From Aminobacter aganoensis (GTDB lineage: Bacteria; Pseudomonadota; Alphaproteobacteria; Rhizobiales; Rhizobiaceae): a DNA stretch of 64,000 nt. Position 1 is the stretch's first letter. Each line of letters opens with the position of its first letter. Both the position numbers and the translations under genes were made by a program. This document shows, piece after piece, positions 17,032-24,383 of the stretch. The DNA lies in contig NZ_JACHOU010000021.1 of the NCBI RefSeq assembly GCF_014206975.1, positions 16,361 through 80,360 on the forward strand. The letters run 5' to 3'. The notes under the pieces were generated by a model. The model was not told where the DNA came from, ran no database searches, and worked only from the letters and a program-made list of their open reading frames with translations.

Positions 17032-17376
17032 ATGAGAAGCTATGTCGAGCAGCGGGCGAGGCTGGCCCGCATGGAGGCGGCGCGCGCCGAACCCGAGCGT
17101 CACCTTGCCATCGTAGACCGGCAGATCGCTACCCGCGCCGAGCGCATGACGGTGACCAGCCAAGCCAAATCCCGGCAAAGCAGGCATCGGCGCTCCAACA
17201 GCATGTGGACGCTCACCGATGAGCGGATTTTTCAGGAAAACCTCGCCGCGATCCGTTTCGAGCGGCGCGGCGAGATCGACGCGCTCTCCCGCAAGCTGGC
17301 GCGACAGACCGGAGCCATCGCCGCCTTCCGCGTCCGCTACCGGGTCAACGAGCCGGAACGGGAGGCGGTGTCATGA
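17032..17376 (+). CDS. Small basic conserved ICE protein of unknown function
   Basis: A 114-residue, arginine-rich helical protein beginning MRSYVEQRARLARMEAARAE. It has no recognisable domain; the pattern suggests two long helices, possibly a coiled coil. The ATG at 17032 was chosen because the longer frame runs into the hairpin and the end of the ParB-like gene. Its stop overlaps the start of the DUF2958 gene (ATGA), so the two are co-translated. Genes in this slot are common in related ICE accessory regions, but no role is known to me. Confidence 0.65.
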   Translation: MRSYVEQRARLARMEAARAEPERHLAIVDRQIATRAERMTVTSQAKSRQSRHRRSNSMWTLTDERIFQENLAAIRFERRGEIDALSRKLARQTGAIAAFRVRYRVNEPEREAVS

Positions 17377-17744
17377 CACGGCGCTTTCTCCGCACGGAAC
17401 CCCTTATCCCTGACGATCTGCTCGACCGCCTCATCGAAAACGGTCGCACCGCCGAGGTTCAGGACGGCTTCGATCCGTTCCCGGTCGTGAAGCTGTTCAC
17501 GCCCGATCTGTCCGCGACATGGCTCATCACCGAAGCCTATCCCGAAGGCGCGGACATCAGGCTGTACGGCCTGTGTGATCCCGGCTTGGGTAGCCCGGAG
17601 TTGGGCTATCTGATGCTGAGCGAAATAGAAGACGTGCGCGGCAAGCTTGGCCTGCCGGTCGAACGCGACCTCTATTTCGAGGCCGAGCATCGCTTGAGCA
17701 TATACGCCAAGATCGCCCGGCATGCCGGGATGATCGTCACCTAA
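17373..17744 (+). CDS. DUF2958 domain protein
   Basis: A 123-residue protein covering the whole DUF2958 family, recognised from PVVKLFTPDLSATWLITEAYPEGADIRLYGLCDPGLGSPELGYL. This family is widespread on alphaproteobacterial plasmids and ICEs next to DUF932, DUF736 and ParB-like genes. Its biochemical role is not established. The start overlaps the preceding gene by four bases. A strong hairpin follows the stop. Confidence 0.85.
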   Translation: MTRRFLRTEPLIPDDLLDRLIENGRTAEVQDGFDPFPVVKLFTPDLSATWLITEAYPEGADIRLYGLCDPGLGSPELGYLMLSEIEDVRGKLGLPVERDLYFEAEHRLSIYAKIARHAGMIVT

Positions 17745-17749
17745 AACAA

Positions 17750-17783
17750 GATCCGGCGCGTCGTCGGCCCGACGCGCCGGATC
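17750..17783 (+). terminator. Hairpin after DUF2958
   Basis: A 13-bp perfect stem starting GATCCGGCGCGTC with an 8-base loop, six bases after the DUF2958 stop. No T-run follows, and the next gene starts 18 bases later, so it may only attenuate read-through. Confidence 0.5.
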
Positions 17784-17800
17784 GATACCGATGGAGGCGC

Positions 17801-18223
17801 ATGATGATCGCCGTTATTCTTCTGACCGTGCCGCTGCTGATCATGTTGTGCGTCCTCGCCTACCGACTTGCCACCTACGCCGTGCCGTTCATGCTGGCGC
17901 TCGAGACGGTGCTCTTCGCCTACGCCACCGGAGCCGGATGGATCGGCGCGGGCATCGTCGGATTCTTTGCGGGCGTGGCGGCGTTCGGCATTCTTGCGTT
18001 CCTGTTCGCCACGTTGCGCGCCCCGATCTTGCGTGTGGCCGTCGCTCTGATCTTCGCCGCACCCGCCGCCGTGGCGGGCTATGCCCTCCTGCATGGCGTC
18101 ACGCGCGAGGCCGTTCCCTCAGAAATCTGGCGGCAAATCTTCTGCGTTGCGGGCGGTATATTCGTCGGCTGTTCGGCGCTGGCGCGGCTGGCCAATCCGT
18201 CAATCTCCGATCAGGATCGGTGA
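17801..18223 (+). CDS. Four-helix membrane protein, uncharacterised
   Basis: A 140-residue hydrophobic protein with about four membrane segments: residues 2-20, 27-57, 62-82 and 100-125. There is no catalytic motif. It may be a small integral inner-membrane protein carried with the ICE accessory genes; similar genes of unknown role are found beside DUF2958 on plasmids. The start is ATG ATG at 17801-17806, just after a hairpin. It has no homologue I can name. Confidence 0.6.
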   Translation: MMIAVILLTVPLLIMLCVLAYRLATYAVPFMLALETVLFAYATGAGWIGAGIVGFFAGVAAFGILAFLFATLRAPILRVAVALIFAAPAAVAGYALLHGVTREAVPSEIWRQIFCVAGGIFVGCSALARLANPSISDQDR

Positions 18224-18443
18224 ATCGTTGTCGCCATGCCATAGCTCTGGAATGCAGTGGTTGGTGGTCTAGCGTGGATTTCGGGCGTTCCCTTCGGGCC
18301 GCGCTCTACTCGCCGCCTTCGGCGACTCACGAAGCCCAGCGGGTTTTCGACTTCGGTCACGATCGCTAACGCAAGGGATGGCGGCGACGGACATTTCGCC
18401 TAGAAAAGCCAGCGCTTCCGCGACCCTCGGCCGATAGCCTGTC

Positions 18444-18790
18444 CTAGTTGACAGCGCGGCGGCGCGACCAGATCGGCTGAAACACATCCTCGCTCCCCGT
18501 CTCGATCACGCCCGCATAGATCGGAGCGGCAAAGCTCGGATCGTCCAGCTTGCCAAGGCAGAGAGCCAGGCATTGCCCTTGTCAACACGGCCAGCATCGT
18601 CCACGCAGCCCCGAACACGGTGGCGCATCAGGGGGCAAACATGCGCAAGCCGGGACCGCCGTTCTGGTTGTCGCCCTCGGAGGGCAGGGAACTGCATCGT
18701 CTTGGCGCTGAGGCCGAGTGCCTTGCCCGCAAGGAACAGCAAAGCCGATATCGGCCCGGGAAAAGGAAAGCGCTGATCGACAGCAGCCAT
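18444..18790 (-). pseudogene. Degraded DUF736 gene, inverted copy of the intact one at 19.1 kb
   Basis: Read on the minus strand, this stretch aligns base by base with the intact DUF736 gene at 19081-19394 from start to stop. It keeps blocks such as GACAACCAGAACGGCGG, CTGGACGATCCGAGCTT and the final GCGCCGCCGCGC, but coding is spread over several frames with insertions, deletions and stops. The similarity extends upstream of the ATG (GAGATCGCGATGGGCG and AAACC-CGTC). The two copies are divergent and form an imperfect inverted repeat around about 18.9 kb. Confidence 0.8.
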
Positions 18791-18912
18791 GACGCGGTTT
18801 CCTCCTTGTCCGCTGACCAGACCACGCCCATCGCGATCTCGATTGATCAGGTCTGACCGAAGACCGGCGACGCAAGCGCCGCCTCGCTCTTGAACCCGCA
18901 ACGTCCGCAGCC

Positions 18913-18959
18913 AGCTTTTTTCCGCCGCCTTCGGCTTTGCATCGCGAAGCAAAAAAGCT
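18913..18959. repeat. Inverted repeat between the two DUF736 copies
   Basis: AGCTTTTTT and AAAAAAGCT form 9-bp arms around a smaller internal stem (CTTCG and CGAAG). It sits between divergent DUF736 copies. Its T-run could give a bidirectional terminator-like hairpin; it may mark the fold-back point of the duplication. Confidence 0.4.
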
Positions 18960-19080
18960 GTCGCCGGCCGCCCTCCACCTTGTTCCGGCCCTGAAGGGTG
19001 CGGGCCGACCGTCCCCGGTCATTGACCCATCATCGAGATCGCGATGGGCGCGATCCGATCAGCAGAAGGAAACCACGTCA

Positions 19081-19394
19081 TGGCCACTATCGGCACTTTC
19101 TCCCGCACCGACATCGGCTTCGCTGGCTCGGTCAAGACCCTCACGCTCAACGTCAAGGCGGTGAAGTTCACGCCGGTCGAGGGCGAAAACCAGAACGGCG
19201 GCCCCGACTTCCGCATCTTCGCGGGCGCCACTGAGTTCGGAGCCGCCTGGAAGAAGCAGTCCGACAAGGGTAACGCCTACCTCTCCGTCAAGCTCGACGA
19301 TCCGAGCTTCCCCGCTCCGATCTATGCGAGCCTGGTCGAGACGGAGACCGGGGATCTGGCGCTGATCTGGTCGCGCCGCCGCGCCGTCAACTAG
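19081..19394 (+). CDS. DUF736 family protein, intact copy
   Basis: A 104-residue DUF736 protein: [20 protein letters not shown] at the start, [19 protein letters not shown] in the middle and [10 protein letters not shown] at the end. The family is a hallmark of rhizobial and sphingomonad plasmids and ICEs and has no defined activity. A second functional paralogue lies at 26.7 kb and a dead one at 18.4 kb. A good terminator follows at 19410-19431. The ATG is preceded by AGAAGGAAA. Confidence 0.9.
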
Positions 19395-19409
19395 GACAGG
19401 CCACAGGCG

Positions 19410-19431
19410 GAGCCCCGCGAAAGCGGGGCTC
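19410..19431 (+). terminator. Terminator after DUF736
   Basis: Stem GAGCCCCGC with its complement around a GAAA tetraloop, 16 bases after the stop, followed by TTCC. The stem is strong and the downstream U-tract short. Confidence 0.65.
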
Positions 19432-19529
19432 TTCCATGCTCATGCCCGCCGCCGCCATCAGAGAATACGGAGAGCTTCGCTCGCTTTTGTCATGATCGGC
19501 TGCGGCTGACGCCTTGCCGATCAGTGGGA

Positions 19530-19766
19530 AGCCAAGGGGTCTTACCCCTTTCTCCCCACAAATGCCGCCTGCGCACTGGCAGGCCCGCAGCCTCGCAAAG
19601 CGGGAAACAACCGCTGTCTCTTCCATGATTCCAATCCGCCCCGCTCACCATGCAGGCCGGCCATGCTCGCCGGCATTTGTCCCCTCCCATCCCCGCGCGC
19701 TCACGCGCCCCCGGGAGGCATGTCGGGGACATGCCTCCGGCATTAACGGAAAAGGAGACAAGGACA
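19530..19766 (+). promoter_or_regulatory. Repeated structured leader, copy B (before the DUF932 gene)
   Basis: This is the counterpart of the leader at 14342-14570. It has a short hairpin with loop CTT (AAGGGGT and ACCCCTT), then GCCGCCTGCGCA at 19564-19575, then GCTCGCCGGCA. The 52-base identical block lies at 19693-19744, including the dyad at 19714-19738. The flanking sequence has diverged while order and spacing of the boxes are kept. The ribosome site AAAGGAGA follows and leads into the ATG at 19767. Confidence 0.6.
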
Positions 19767-20966
19767 ATGAACATCATCAGCACCAGGCAGAACCAGCAGC
19801 CGGCAGTCAGCAGCGGTTTCCGCGTGGACATCTCGCGCGGCGAGCGCATCGGGCGTGTTTCGTCGGAATGGTTTTCGCGACCCGATGACGAGCGTTATCT
19901 GTCGCTCAGCGAGCTTTACGACGGCGTGAAGGCGCGCGCGGATCGCGCCACGGCCCGCACAGTGGAAAGCCGAGCAATGCGCGTCGAGGCGAGCCGGGAG
20001 GATGCGGAGAGGCTTTCGCTTATCGTCCCCGGACAGGAGCAGCCGATTGCGCCGACGCATTGGAGCTTCGGCCAGTTGTGCAGCCTTGTCGGCGCGCCGG
20101 CATCCTATATGCGCCAGCTTCCCGCGCCGCTGGCAGGCATCAACCTGCAGCATGGCCTGCTGTCGCACCGTGCCGAGCTTGTCAAGACGCTGGAAACGGA
20201 CGATGGCCGCATTGAGCTTAGCGCCGTGACCGGCCCGGACTATGGCCGCATCTGGGATCACGAGCTTGTCGCCGCCGTCATGAAGATCGCCGGAAATGGC
20301 ACCGGCGATACCATGTGGAAGGTTCCCGGCGTTCTGGATTGGGCGGCCATGACGCACAATCCGTTCGTGGACATCACCAAGGACACCACCACGCTCTACG
20401 CCAGCGACCGCGACGTTTTCCTGTTCTTGGTCGACGACACGCACCCCATCGAGGCCGGATGCCTGCCGAACGGCGAGCCCGATTTGTACTTTCGCGGCTT
20501 CTACGCATGGAACAGCGAGGTAGGCAGCAAGACCCTTGGAATTGCGAGCTTCTACCTGCGCGCCGTGTGCATGAATCGCAATCTGTGGGGCTGCGAAAAT
20601 TTCGAGGAAATCACCATCCGGCACTCGAAGTTCGCGGCACAGCGCTTCGCGCACGAAGCGGCCCCGGCGCTGACCAGCTTCGCCAATTCCTCGCCCGCCC
20701 CATTCGTGGCCGGCATCAAGGCGGCGCGGGAGAAGATCGTCGCCCGCACCGACGAAGACCGCGAGAGCTTCCTGCGCAAGCGCGGGTTCGGCAAGGCCGA
20801 GACTGCGAAGATCATTGAGACCGTGCTTTCCGAGGAAGGACATCCGCCCGCAAGCATCTTCGATTTCGTGCAGGGCATCACCGCCCATGCGCGAGACAAG
20901 ACCAATCAGGACAGCCGGCTTGAGCTTGAGGGCAAGGCCAAGGCCTTGCTTGAAAAGGCGGCATAA
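19767..20966 (+). CDS. DUF932 domain protein (phage/plasmid-like)
   Basis: A 399-residue DUF932 protein. Characteristic segments are FGQLCSLVGAPASYMRQLPAPLAGINLQHGL (about 105-135), RIWDHELVAAVMKIAGNGTGDTMWKVPG, the DRDVFLFLVDDTHPIE block, and CMNRNLWGCENFEEITIRHSKFA. The family is common on phages, plasmids and ICEs and has been linked by context to anti-restriction or DNA metabolism, without proof. The ATG at 19767 was chosen for its ribosome site and position after the repeated leader; an upstream ATG in the leader is in frame but unlikely. A GC-rich hairpin lies shortly after the stop (20975-21004). Confidence 0.85.
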   Translation: MNIISTRQNQQPAVSSGFRVDISRGERIGRVSSEWFSRPDDERYLSLSELYDGVKARADRATARTVESRAMRVEASREDAERLSLIVPGQEQPIAPTHWSFGQLCSLVGAPASYMRQLPAPLAGINLQHGLLSHRAELVKTLETDDGRIELSAVTGPDYGRIWDHELVAAVMKIAGNGTGDTMWKVPGVLDWAAMTHNPFVDITKDTTTLYASDRDVFLFLVDDTHPIEAGCLPNGEPDLYFRGFYAWNSEVGSKTLGIASFYLRAVCMNRNLWGCENFEEITIRHSKFAAQRFAHEAAPALTSFANSSPAPFVAGIKAAREKIVARTDEDRESFLRKRGFGKAETAKIIETVLSEEGHPPASIFDFVQGITAHARDKTNQDSRLELEGKAKALLEKAA

Positions 20967-20974
20967 CCACCGAA

Positions 20975-21004
20975 GCCGCGCGGCTGGATTTCCCGCCGCG
21001 CGGC
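20975..21004 (+). terminator. GC-rich hairpin after DUF932
   Basis: GCCGCGCGG and its complement with a 12-base loop, nine bases after the stop. No T-run. The remaining 150 bases up to the MucR gene show no further feature. Confidence 0.4.
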
Positions 21005-21157
21005 ATTCGGCTCCGATATCTTGTGCCGTCGCGTCAATGCCCGGCACGGCCGCGCTCGCCGGGCTTCGCCCGGCTCGCAATGCGAGGACCACCATGATTG
21101 CGACCGACATCATGCGGCCACGCACGAAATGAAATCGACGGGCCGAATGTCGGCCGT

Positions 21158-21706
21158 TCAGGCGTCCGCCTTTTTCCTGCGCGTCGGCTTCGCGGCCGAC
21201 TTTGCCGTTCGCGCTTTTGCCGCTGGGGCCGCCGCCCGAGATGCCGGCGGGCGCTTCGGCTTTTCGGCAACGACCGGAGCGGGTGCCTGCGCCGCGCGCT
21301 TGCGGCCAAGTCCCATGCTCTTGGCCAGCGAGGACCTCGCCGCCGCATAGGCCGGCGCCACCATCGGATAGTCGAGCGGCAGGCTCCACTTCTGGCGGTA
21401 TTCGTCGGGGCTGAGATTGTAGTGGGTGGAAAGGTGCCGCTTCAGCGATTTGAACTTCTTCCCGTCCTCCAAGCAGACGATGTAGTCGGCCGTCACCGAC
21501 TTCTTGATCGGCACCGCAGGGGAGCGCGTTTCGTCCGGTACAGGCGTTGCGCCGGTGCGCAGCCGTTGGATCGCCGCGTGAATGTCGGCGATCAGCGCCG
21601 GCAGCTCGGCGCGAGGCACCGAATTGTTCGAGACGTAGGCCACGACGATATCGGACGCGAGCGCGACCGCACCCGAGCTGTCGTTGCGCGTGGCTTCATC
21701 TGTCAT
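21158..21706 (-). CDS. mucR: MucR/Ros family zinc-finger transcriptional regulator
   Basis: A 182-residue member of the Ros/MucR family. The N-terminal part has the conserved ASDIVVAYVSNNSVPRAELPALIADIHAAI. The DNA-binding zinc-finger region is at about 75-112 (C78, H91, H95; RHLSTHYNLSPDEYRQKW). The tail is an Ala/Lys/Arg-rich extension of about 50 residues (RKRAAQAPAP to RRKKADA), longer than in chromosomal MucR. These proteins silence horizontally acquired and exopolysaccharide genes by binding AT-rich promoters. An ICE-borne copy could silence the element. It is convergent with the DUF932 gene. Confidence 0.88.
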   Translation of the reverse strand: MTDEATRNDSSGAVALASDIVVAYVSNNSVPRAELPALIADIHAAIQRLRTGATPVPDETRSPAVPIKKSVTADYIVCLEDGKKFKSLKRHLSTHYNLSPDEYRQKWSLPLDYPMVAPAYAAARSSLAKSMGLGRKRAAQAPAPVVAEKPKRPPASRAAAPAAKARTAKSAAKPTRRKKADA

Positions 21707-21835
21707 GAGCGTCCCTCCCGGCTAAGGATTTGAAGTCGTAGCGAAGCTCCATGCCGCAATCGAGCACGGCCTGCAAGAACGGCGGGCCGGCCGATTCCTA
21801 TCTTACGTTATGGTGCGACTGCCGACATAACGGGA

Positions 21836-22117
21836 TTACGTGATGGACAGCGTCCTTGATTTCTTTCTTTTCTGAGACGGGGCGATAGTGGCGACGTCCC
21901 GCAGTAGTTCATGTGGGTCGAAGCCGATCGTCTCCGCCAGGTCAAGAAACTCGATGACGTCGATCCGTCTACCGCCAGATTCGATTGCCGCAACGACGGA
22001 TTGGTATCGGTCTATCGCTTCCGCAAGATCGGCCTGGCTCAAGCCTGCCTCCTTGCGCTTGTCCACGATCAACTGGACGAGACGCACATGCCTCGGTGAA
22101 CGAAGTGTCTTCTGCAT
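21836..22117 (-). CDS. XRE-family helix-turn-helix regulator
   Basis: A 93-residue protein. The HTH covers about 16-45 (VDKRKEAGLSQADLAEAIDRYQSVVAAIESGGR), followed by helix IDVIEFLDLAETIGFDPHELL. It resembles small Cro/C1 repressors and antitoxin-type regulators. I used the ATG at 22117 (MQKTLRSPRH); the longer frame reaches 22150 without a better ribosome site. It lies 141 bases downstream of the qseC-like gene on the same strand. No toxin gene is adjacent. Target unknown. Confidence 0.8.
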   Translation of the reverse strand: MQKTLRSPRHVRLVQLIVDKRKEAGLSQADLAEAIDRYQSVVAAIESGGRRIDVIEFLDLAETIGFDPHELLRDVATIAPSQKRKKSRTLSIT

Positions 22118-22258
22118 CCCTGCCGGCCCTTGACGAAACCGGCAGTTCAATTAAATGGAATTTCAGATAACCAGAAAATCTGGTTAGCGGCTCCCTTTCA
22201 CGACGTAGCCGTCGCGAAGCCCGCTGACCAGACATCCGCGGATATGACGAGATCGCAG

Positions 22259-22492
22259 CTAACGTTTCCGTCGTCCCGAAGCCTCCGGCCGCTTCACCAG
22301 CTCGCCGGGCTCCATCCCGAGCGCATCTGCGATTTGGCCAAGCACGGTCACGCTGGCCGACACGTCGCCCCGTTCGATTGCGCCGACGTATCGCATGCTG
22401 AGGCCCGCGCGATGGGCCAGTTCCTCTTGCGTCAGCGTCTTGTCATGGCGTGCCTGACGCAGATTTCTCGCCATGATCTCCTTGAGATCCAT
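22259..22492 (-). CDS. qseC: QseC-like XRE regulator controlling the antiactivator gene
   Basis: A 77-residue single-domain XRE protein: IMARNLRQARHDKTLTQEELAHRAGLSMRYVGAIERGD forms helices 1-4, then SASVTVLGQIADALGMEPGELV. It is divergent from the DUF2285 (QseM-like) gene, with two operator-like sites in the gap. In ICEMlSymR7A the same arrangement is qseC and qseM, where QseC binds two operators to set expression of both genes. The assignment rests on architecture and family, not alignment. Operators at 22514-22542 lie 22-50 bases upstream of its ATG, fitting autoregulation. Confidence 0.7.
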   Translation of the reverse strand: MDLKEIMARNLRQARHDKTLTQEELAHRAGLSMRYVGAIERGDVSASVTVLGQIADALGMEPGELVKRPEASGRRKR

Positions 22493-22513
22493 GACAAGAG
22501 GGGAACCAGCATG

Positions 22514-22542
22514 GGAACGATCGTTCTAGGAATCATCGTTCC
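22514..22542. promoter_or_regulatory. Paired 14-bp operators between qseC-like and qseM-like genes
   Basis: GGAACGATCGTTCT (22514-22527, containing the perfect palindrome GAACGATCGTTC) and GGAATCATCGTTCC (22529-22542) are two related dyads with a single base between them. The outer halves GGAACGAT and ATCGTTCC are also exact complements. This matches a two-operator switch for a small XRE repressor. An AT-rich TATGCTATAT follows at about 22557-22566 as a possible -10 region for the rightward gene. The rest of 22543-22750 has no gene. Confidence 0.65.
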
Positions 22543-22750
22543 TATTCGTGTGTCGATATGCTATATTTGCGCCGGTGCTGCCCCCAGCTTCATCGTCTCG
22601 CGAGCCACTGATTGGGACAGTCAATACAGGCCTCTAACGTCGTATGAAGTGCAATGAATGCCTCAATACAGAAAGTCCGACGCTCGTTTGGTGCAATAAT
22701 TTTCCATCGATCGAGCATTTCATCTTGGCTTACTGCCACTGGAGGCCGCC

Positions 22751-23032
22751 TTGCTGCGCGTGCCGCTGCTCGACCCTGATGTTGCCGACGAGGCGCCGAC
22801 ATCGCCGATCTTGACTGGATACGACGAGGAGCGGCTGCTGACCTATCTGCGTCTGCTGCAAGCCGAGATCGACAATGCCGACTGGCGAGAGGTCGCCAAG
22901 ATCGTCCTGCACATCGATCCGGAGAAGGAGCCCGAGCGCGCTTACCGCGCCTGGGAAACCCATCTCGCCCGAGCGCATTGGATGACGAAGAAGGGCTATA
23001 GCTACATCGTTTCCGGCGGCGCGCCCCACTGA
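22751..23032 (+). CDS. qseM: DUF2285 single-domain protein, QseM-like antiactivator
   Basis: A 93-residue DUF2285 protein, LRVPLLDPDVADEAPTSPIL then LTYLRLLQAEIDNADWREVAKIVLHIDPEKE then RAYRAWETHLARAHWMTKKGY. In ICEMlSymR7A, QseM is a small DUF2285 protein that binds and inhibits both the LuxR-type activator TraR and the excision activator FseA. Here it lies directly upstream of the fseA-like gene and divergent from an XRE gene, as expected. Translation probably starts at TTG 22751, five bases after GGAGG-CC. Confidence 0.72.
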   Translation: MLRVPLLDPDVADEAPTSPILTGYDEERLLTYLRLLQAEIDNADWREVAKIVLHIDPEKEPERAYRAWETHLARAHWMTKKGYSYIVSGGAPH

Positions 23033-23161
23033 TCGTTACAGGTAAGCGACCGGCCTGTCTTCTTTGCAAATCAGGTTGCTGACTCACCGACTCCACTTTT
23101 CCTCGCCTTCACGGAAGCTTGCTCGAATGGTGGGCGGGCGGTCGTGGAAAGGACGATTGCC

Positions 23162-23951
23162 ATGTCGCAGCGGCGCGACTGGAGCGATCCCGAAGCCTGG
23201 GCGGACATGCTGAGCTACGAGCCGACCGACTTCGCCATCGAATATTTGCTGCGCAACGACGAGTTCGTCGCCGAATGCCAGGCGCTGCTGGAACGCGTCA
23301 AAGCGCGGCGCGGCGAGCTGGTAGGCACATCCGAGTTCGTCGAACGGTGGGGATTGCGATTTCGTCGCCGGAGATGACGGACCGCCTGCACCCGAGCAGA
23401 TCGTCTGGTCAGAGAAGGCCTTTCCTCGCGTTCTGCGCGCGACCAGGCTGACCGATCCGGATGCCCCGAGGCCGCCTGCCGTCGATCTTTCCAACGCCGG
23501 CGACATCCAACGCGCGGCCGACATTGGCCGATCCCTCGCGCGCTGGCCCGCCGATGGCGCGCACGACCTTGTTTTCGACGGCCATCAAGCCAAAACCGAC
23601 GTCAATGCCATCTCTCTGCCGCTCGATGACGCCTTCGAGTTGCGCCTCGACGCTGCCCGCCGCTTCTGGCGCGCATTGAAGGGCAGGCGTCCGACGCCTG
23701 CCTACGGCGCCCTGCCGCGGCAGTCGACCGCGCGCCATGTCATAAACCTTCGCGCCTTGGATGGTCGTCGCGCCGGCTCGTCGCTGCGCGAGATCGCCGA
23801 GACGCTGTTCGCCAATTCGCCAATTCCGGCTCGTGACTGGCGCGATCATCCGCTACGTCACAAAGCTCGCACGACTCTGCGCCGTGCCGGCCGGCTGGTC
23901 GCCGGCGGCTATCGCGACCTGCTTTACTACCCGGGAAAGGCTCCCCGGTAG
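23162..23951 (+). CDS. fseA: Frameshifted excision activator, FseA-like (DUF6499-DUF2285, +1 frameshift)
   Basis: Two frames encode one protein. The first (23162-23377, 71 residues) is a DUF6499-type N-terminus (DWSDPEAWADMLSYEP) and closes with a TGA 12 bases beyond the slip site. The second has no plausible start and continues from about 23364 to a TAG at 23949-23951 with a C-terminal DUF2285 domain (FRLDAARRFWRAL-like and RDWRDHPLRHKARTTLRRA). The switch is at codon 67, UUU at 23360-23362 in WGLRF, followed by C. Sliding from UUU to UUC gives an uninterrupted 262-residue product. ICEMlSymR7A makes FseA exactly so, by +1 slippage of tRNA-Phe from UUU to UUC, and FseA activates rdfS. I treat this as programmed, not as an error. 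Confidence 0.8.
23357..23366 (+). other. Programmed +1 ribosomal frameshift site
   Basis: CGA-UUU-C-GUC: the zero-frame codon UUU (23360-23362) overlaps UUC (23361-23363). The first frame hits its stop 12 bases beyond the slip codon (23375-23377). Downstream, the +1 frame encodes the conserved FseA body. Confidence 0.75.
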
Positions 23952-24088
23952 GCATTCCTGGGCGGGTGGGCAAAAACGACACCCCTCATCTTTTCCCTCC
24001 CTCGGCCCCGTCGAACTTCGCCATCGTCCTCTCCACGCGCCCCGGCAGGCCCGGGACGACACCGCCACCGCAAGGGAGCAGGACGAGA

Positions 24089-24376
24089 ATGGCGAAAGAC
24101 ACCGACGAGCTTCCCCGCCGCTTCGTGCGCACCAAGGAGGCCGCCCATTTCGTCGGGCTGTGCGCCCGCACGATGGAGAAGCATCGCACCTACGGCACCG
24201 GGCCGCGATACTGCAAGGTCGGCGGCCGAATCCTCTACGACATCGAGGACCTGCGCGAGTGGATCGCCACCAGCCGGCGCTCTTCGACCAGCGACACCGA
24301 CACCACCGACATCCCGCCGGCAAAGCCCCATGCCGCCCGCGCGCCTGCCTATGTCGGCCGGCCGCGCGAGCGCTGA
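24089..24376 (+). CDS. rdfS: RdfS-like recombination directionality factor (excisionase)
   Basis: A 95-residue AlpA/MerR-type HTH protein: RRFVRTKEAAHFVGLCARTMEKHRTYGTGPRYCKVGGRILYDIEDLREWI is the complete winged-helix DNA-binding unit, with a disordered T/D/S-rich tail. Such proteins bend the attachment site so the integrase excises the element. It follows the fseA-like gene by 137 bases, the interval where FseA should act. The ATG at 24089 has AGGGAGCAGGA upstream. It is followed by a repA-like gene with a 7-base gap, so excision and circle replication may be co-expressed. Symbol by analogy to ICEMlSymR7A. Confidence 0.8.
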   Translation: MAKDTDELPRRFVRTKEAAHFVGLCARTMEKHRTYGTGPRYCKVGGRILYDIEDLREWIATSRRSSTSDTDTTDIPPAKPHAARAPAYVGRPRER

Positions 24377-24383
24377 TCGGAGA

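Noticed and set aside
19743..21389. 548-residue frame antisense to the DUF932 gene
   Set aside because: Runs across DUF932, an intergenic hairpin and part of mucR without domain content.
23144..23377. Reading the fseA region as a pseudogene from a sequencing error
   Set aside because: The slip codon, its context and the neighbouring genes match the known programmed +1 site, so decay or error is less likely.
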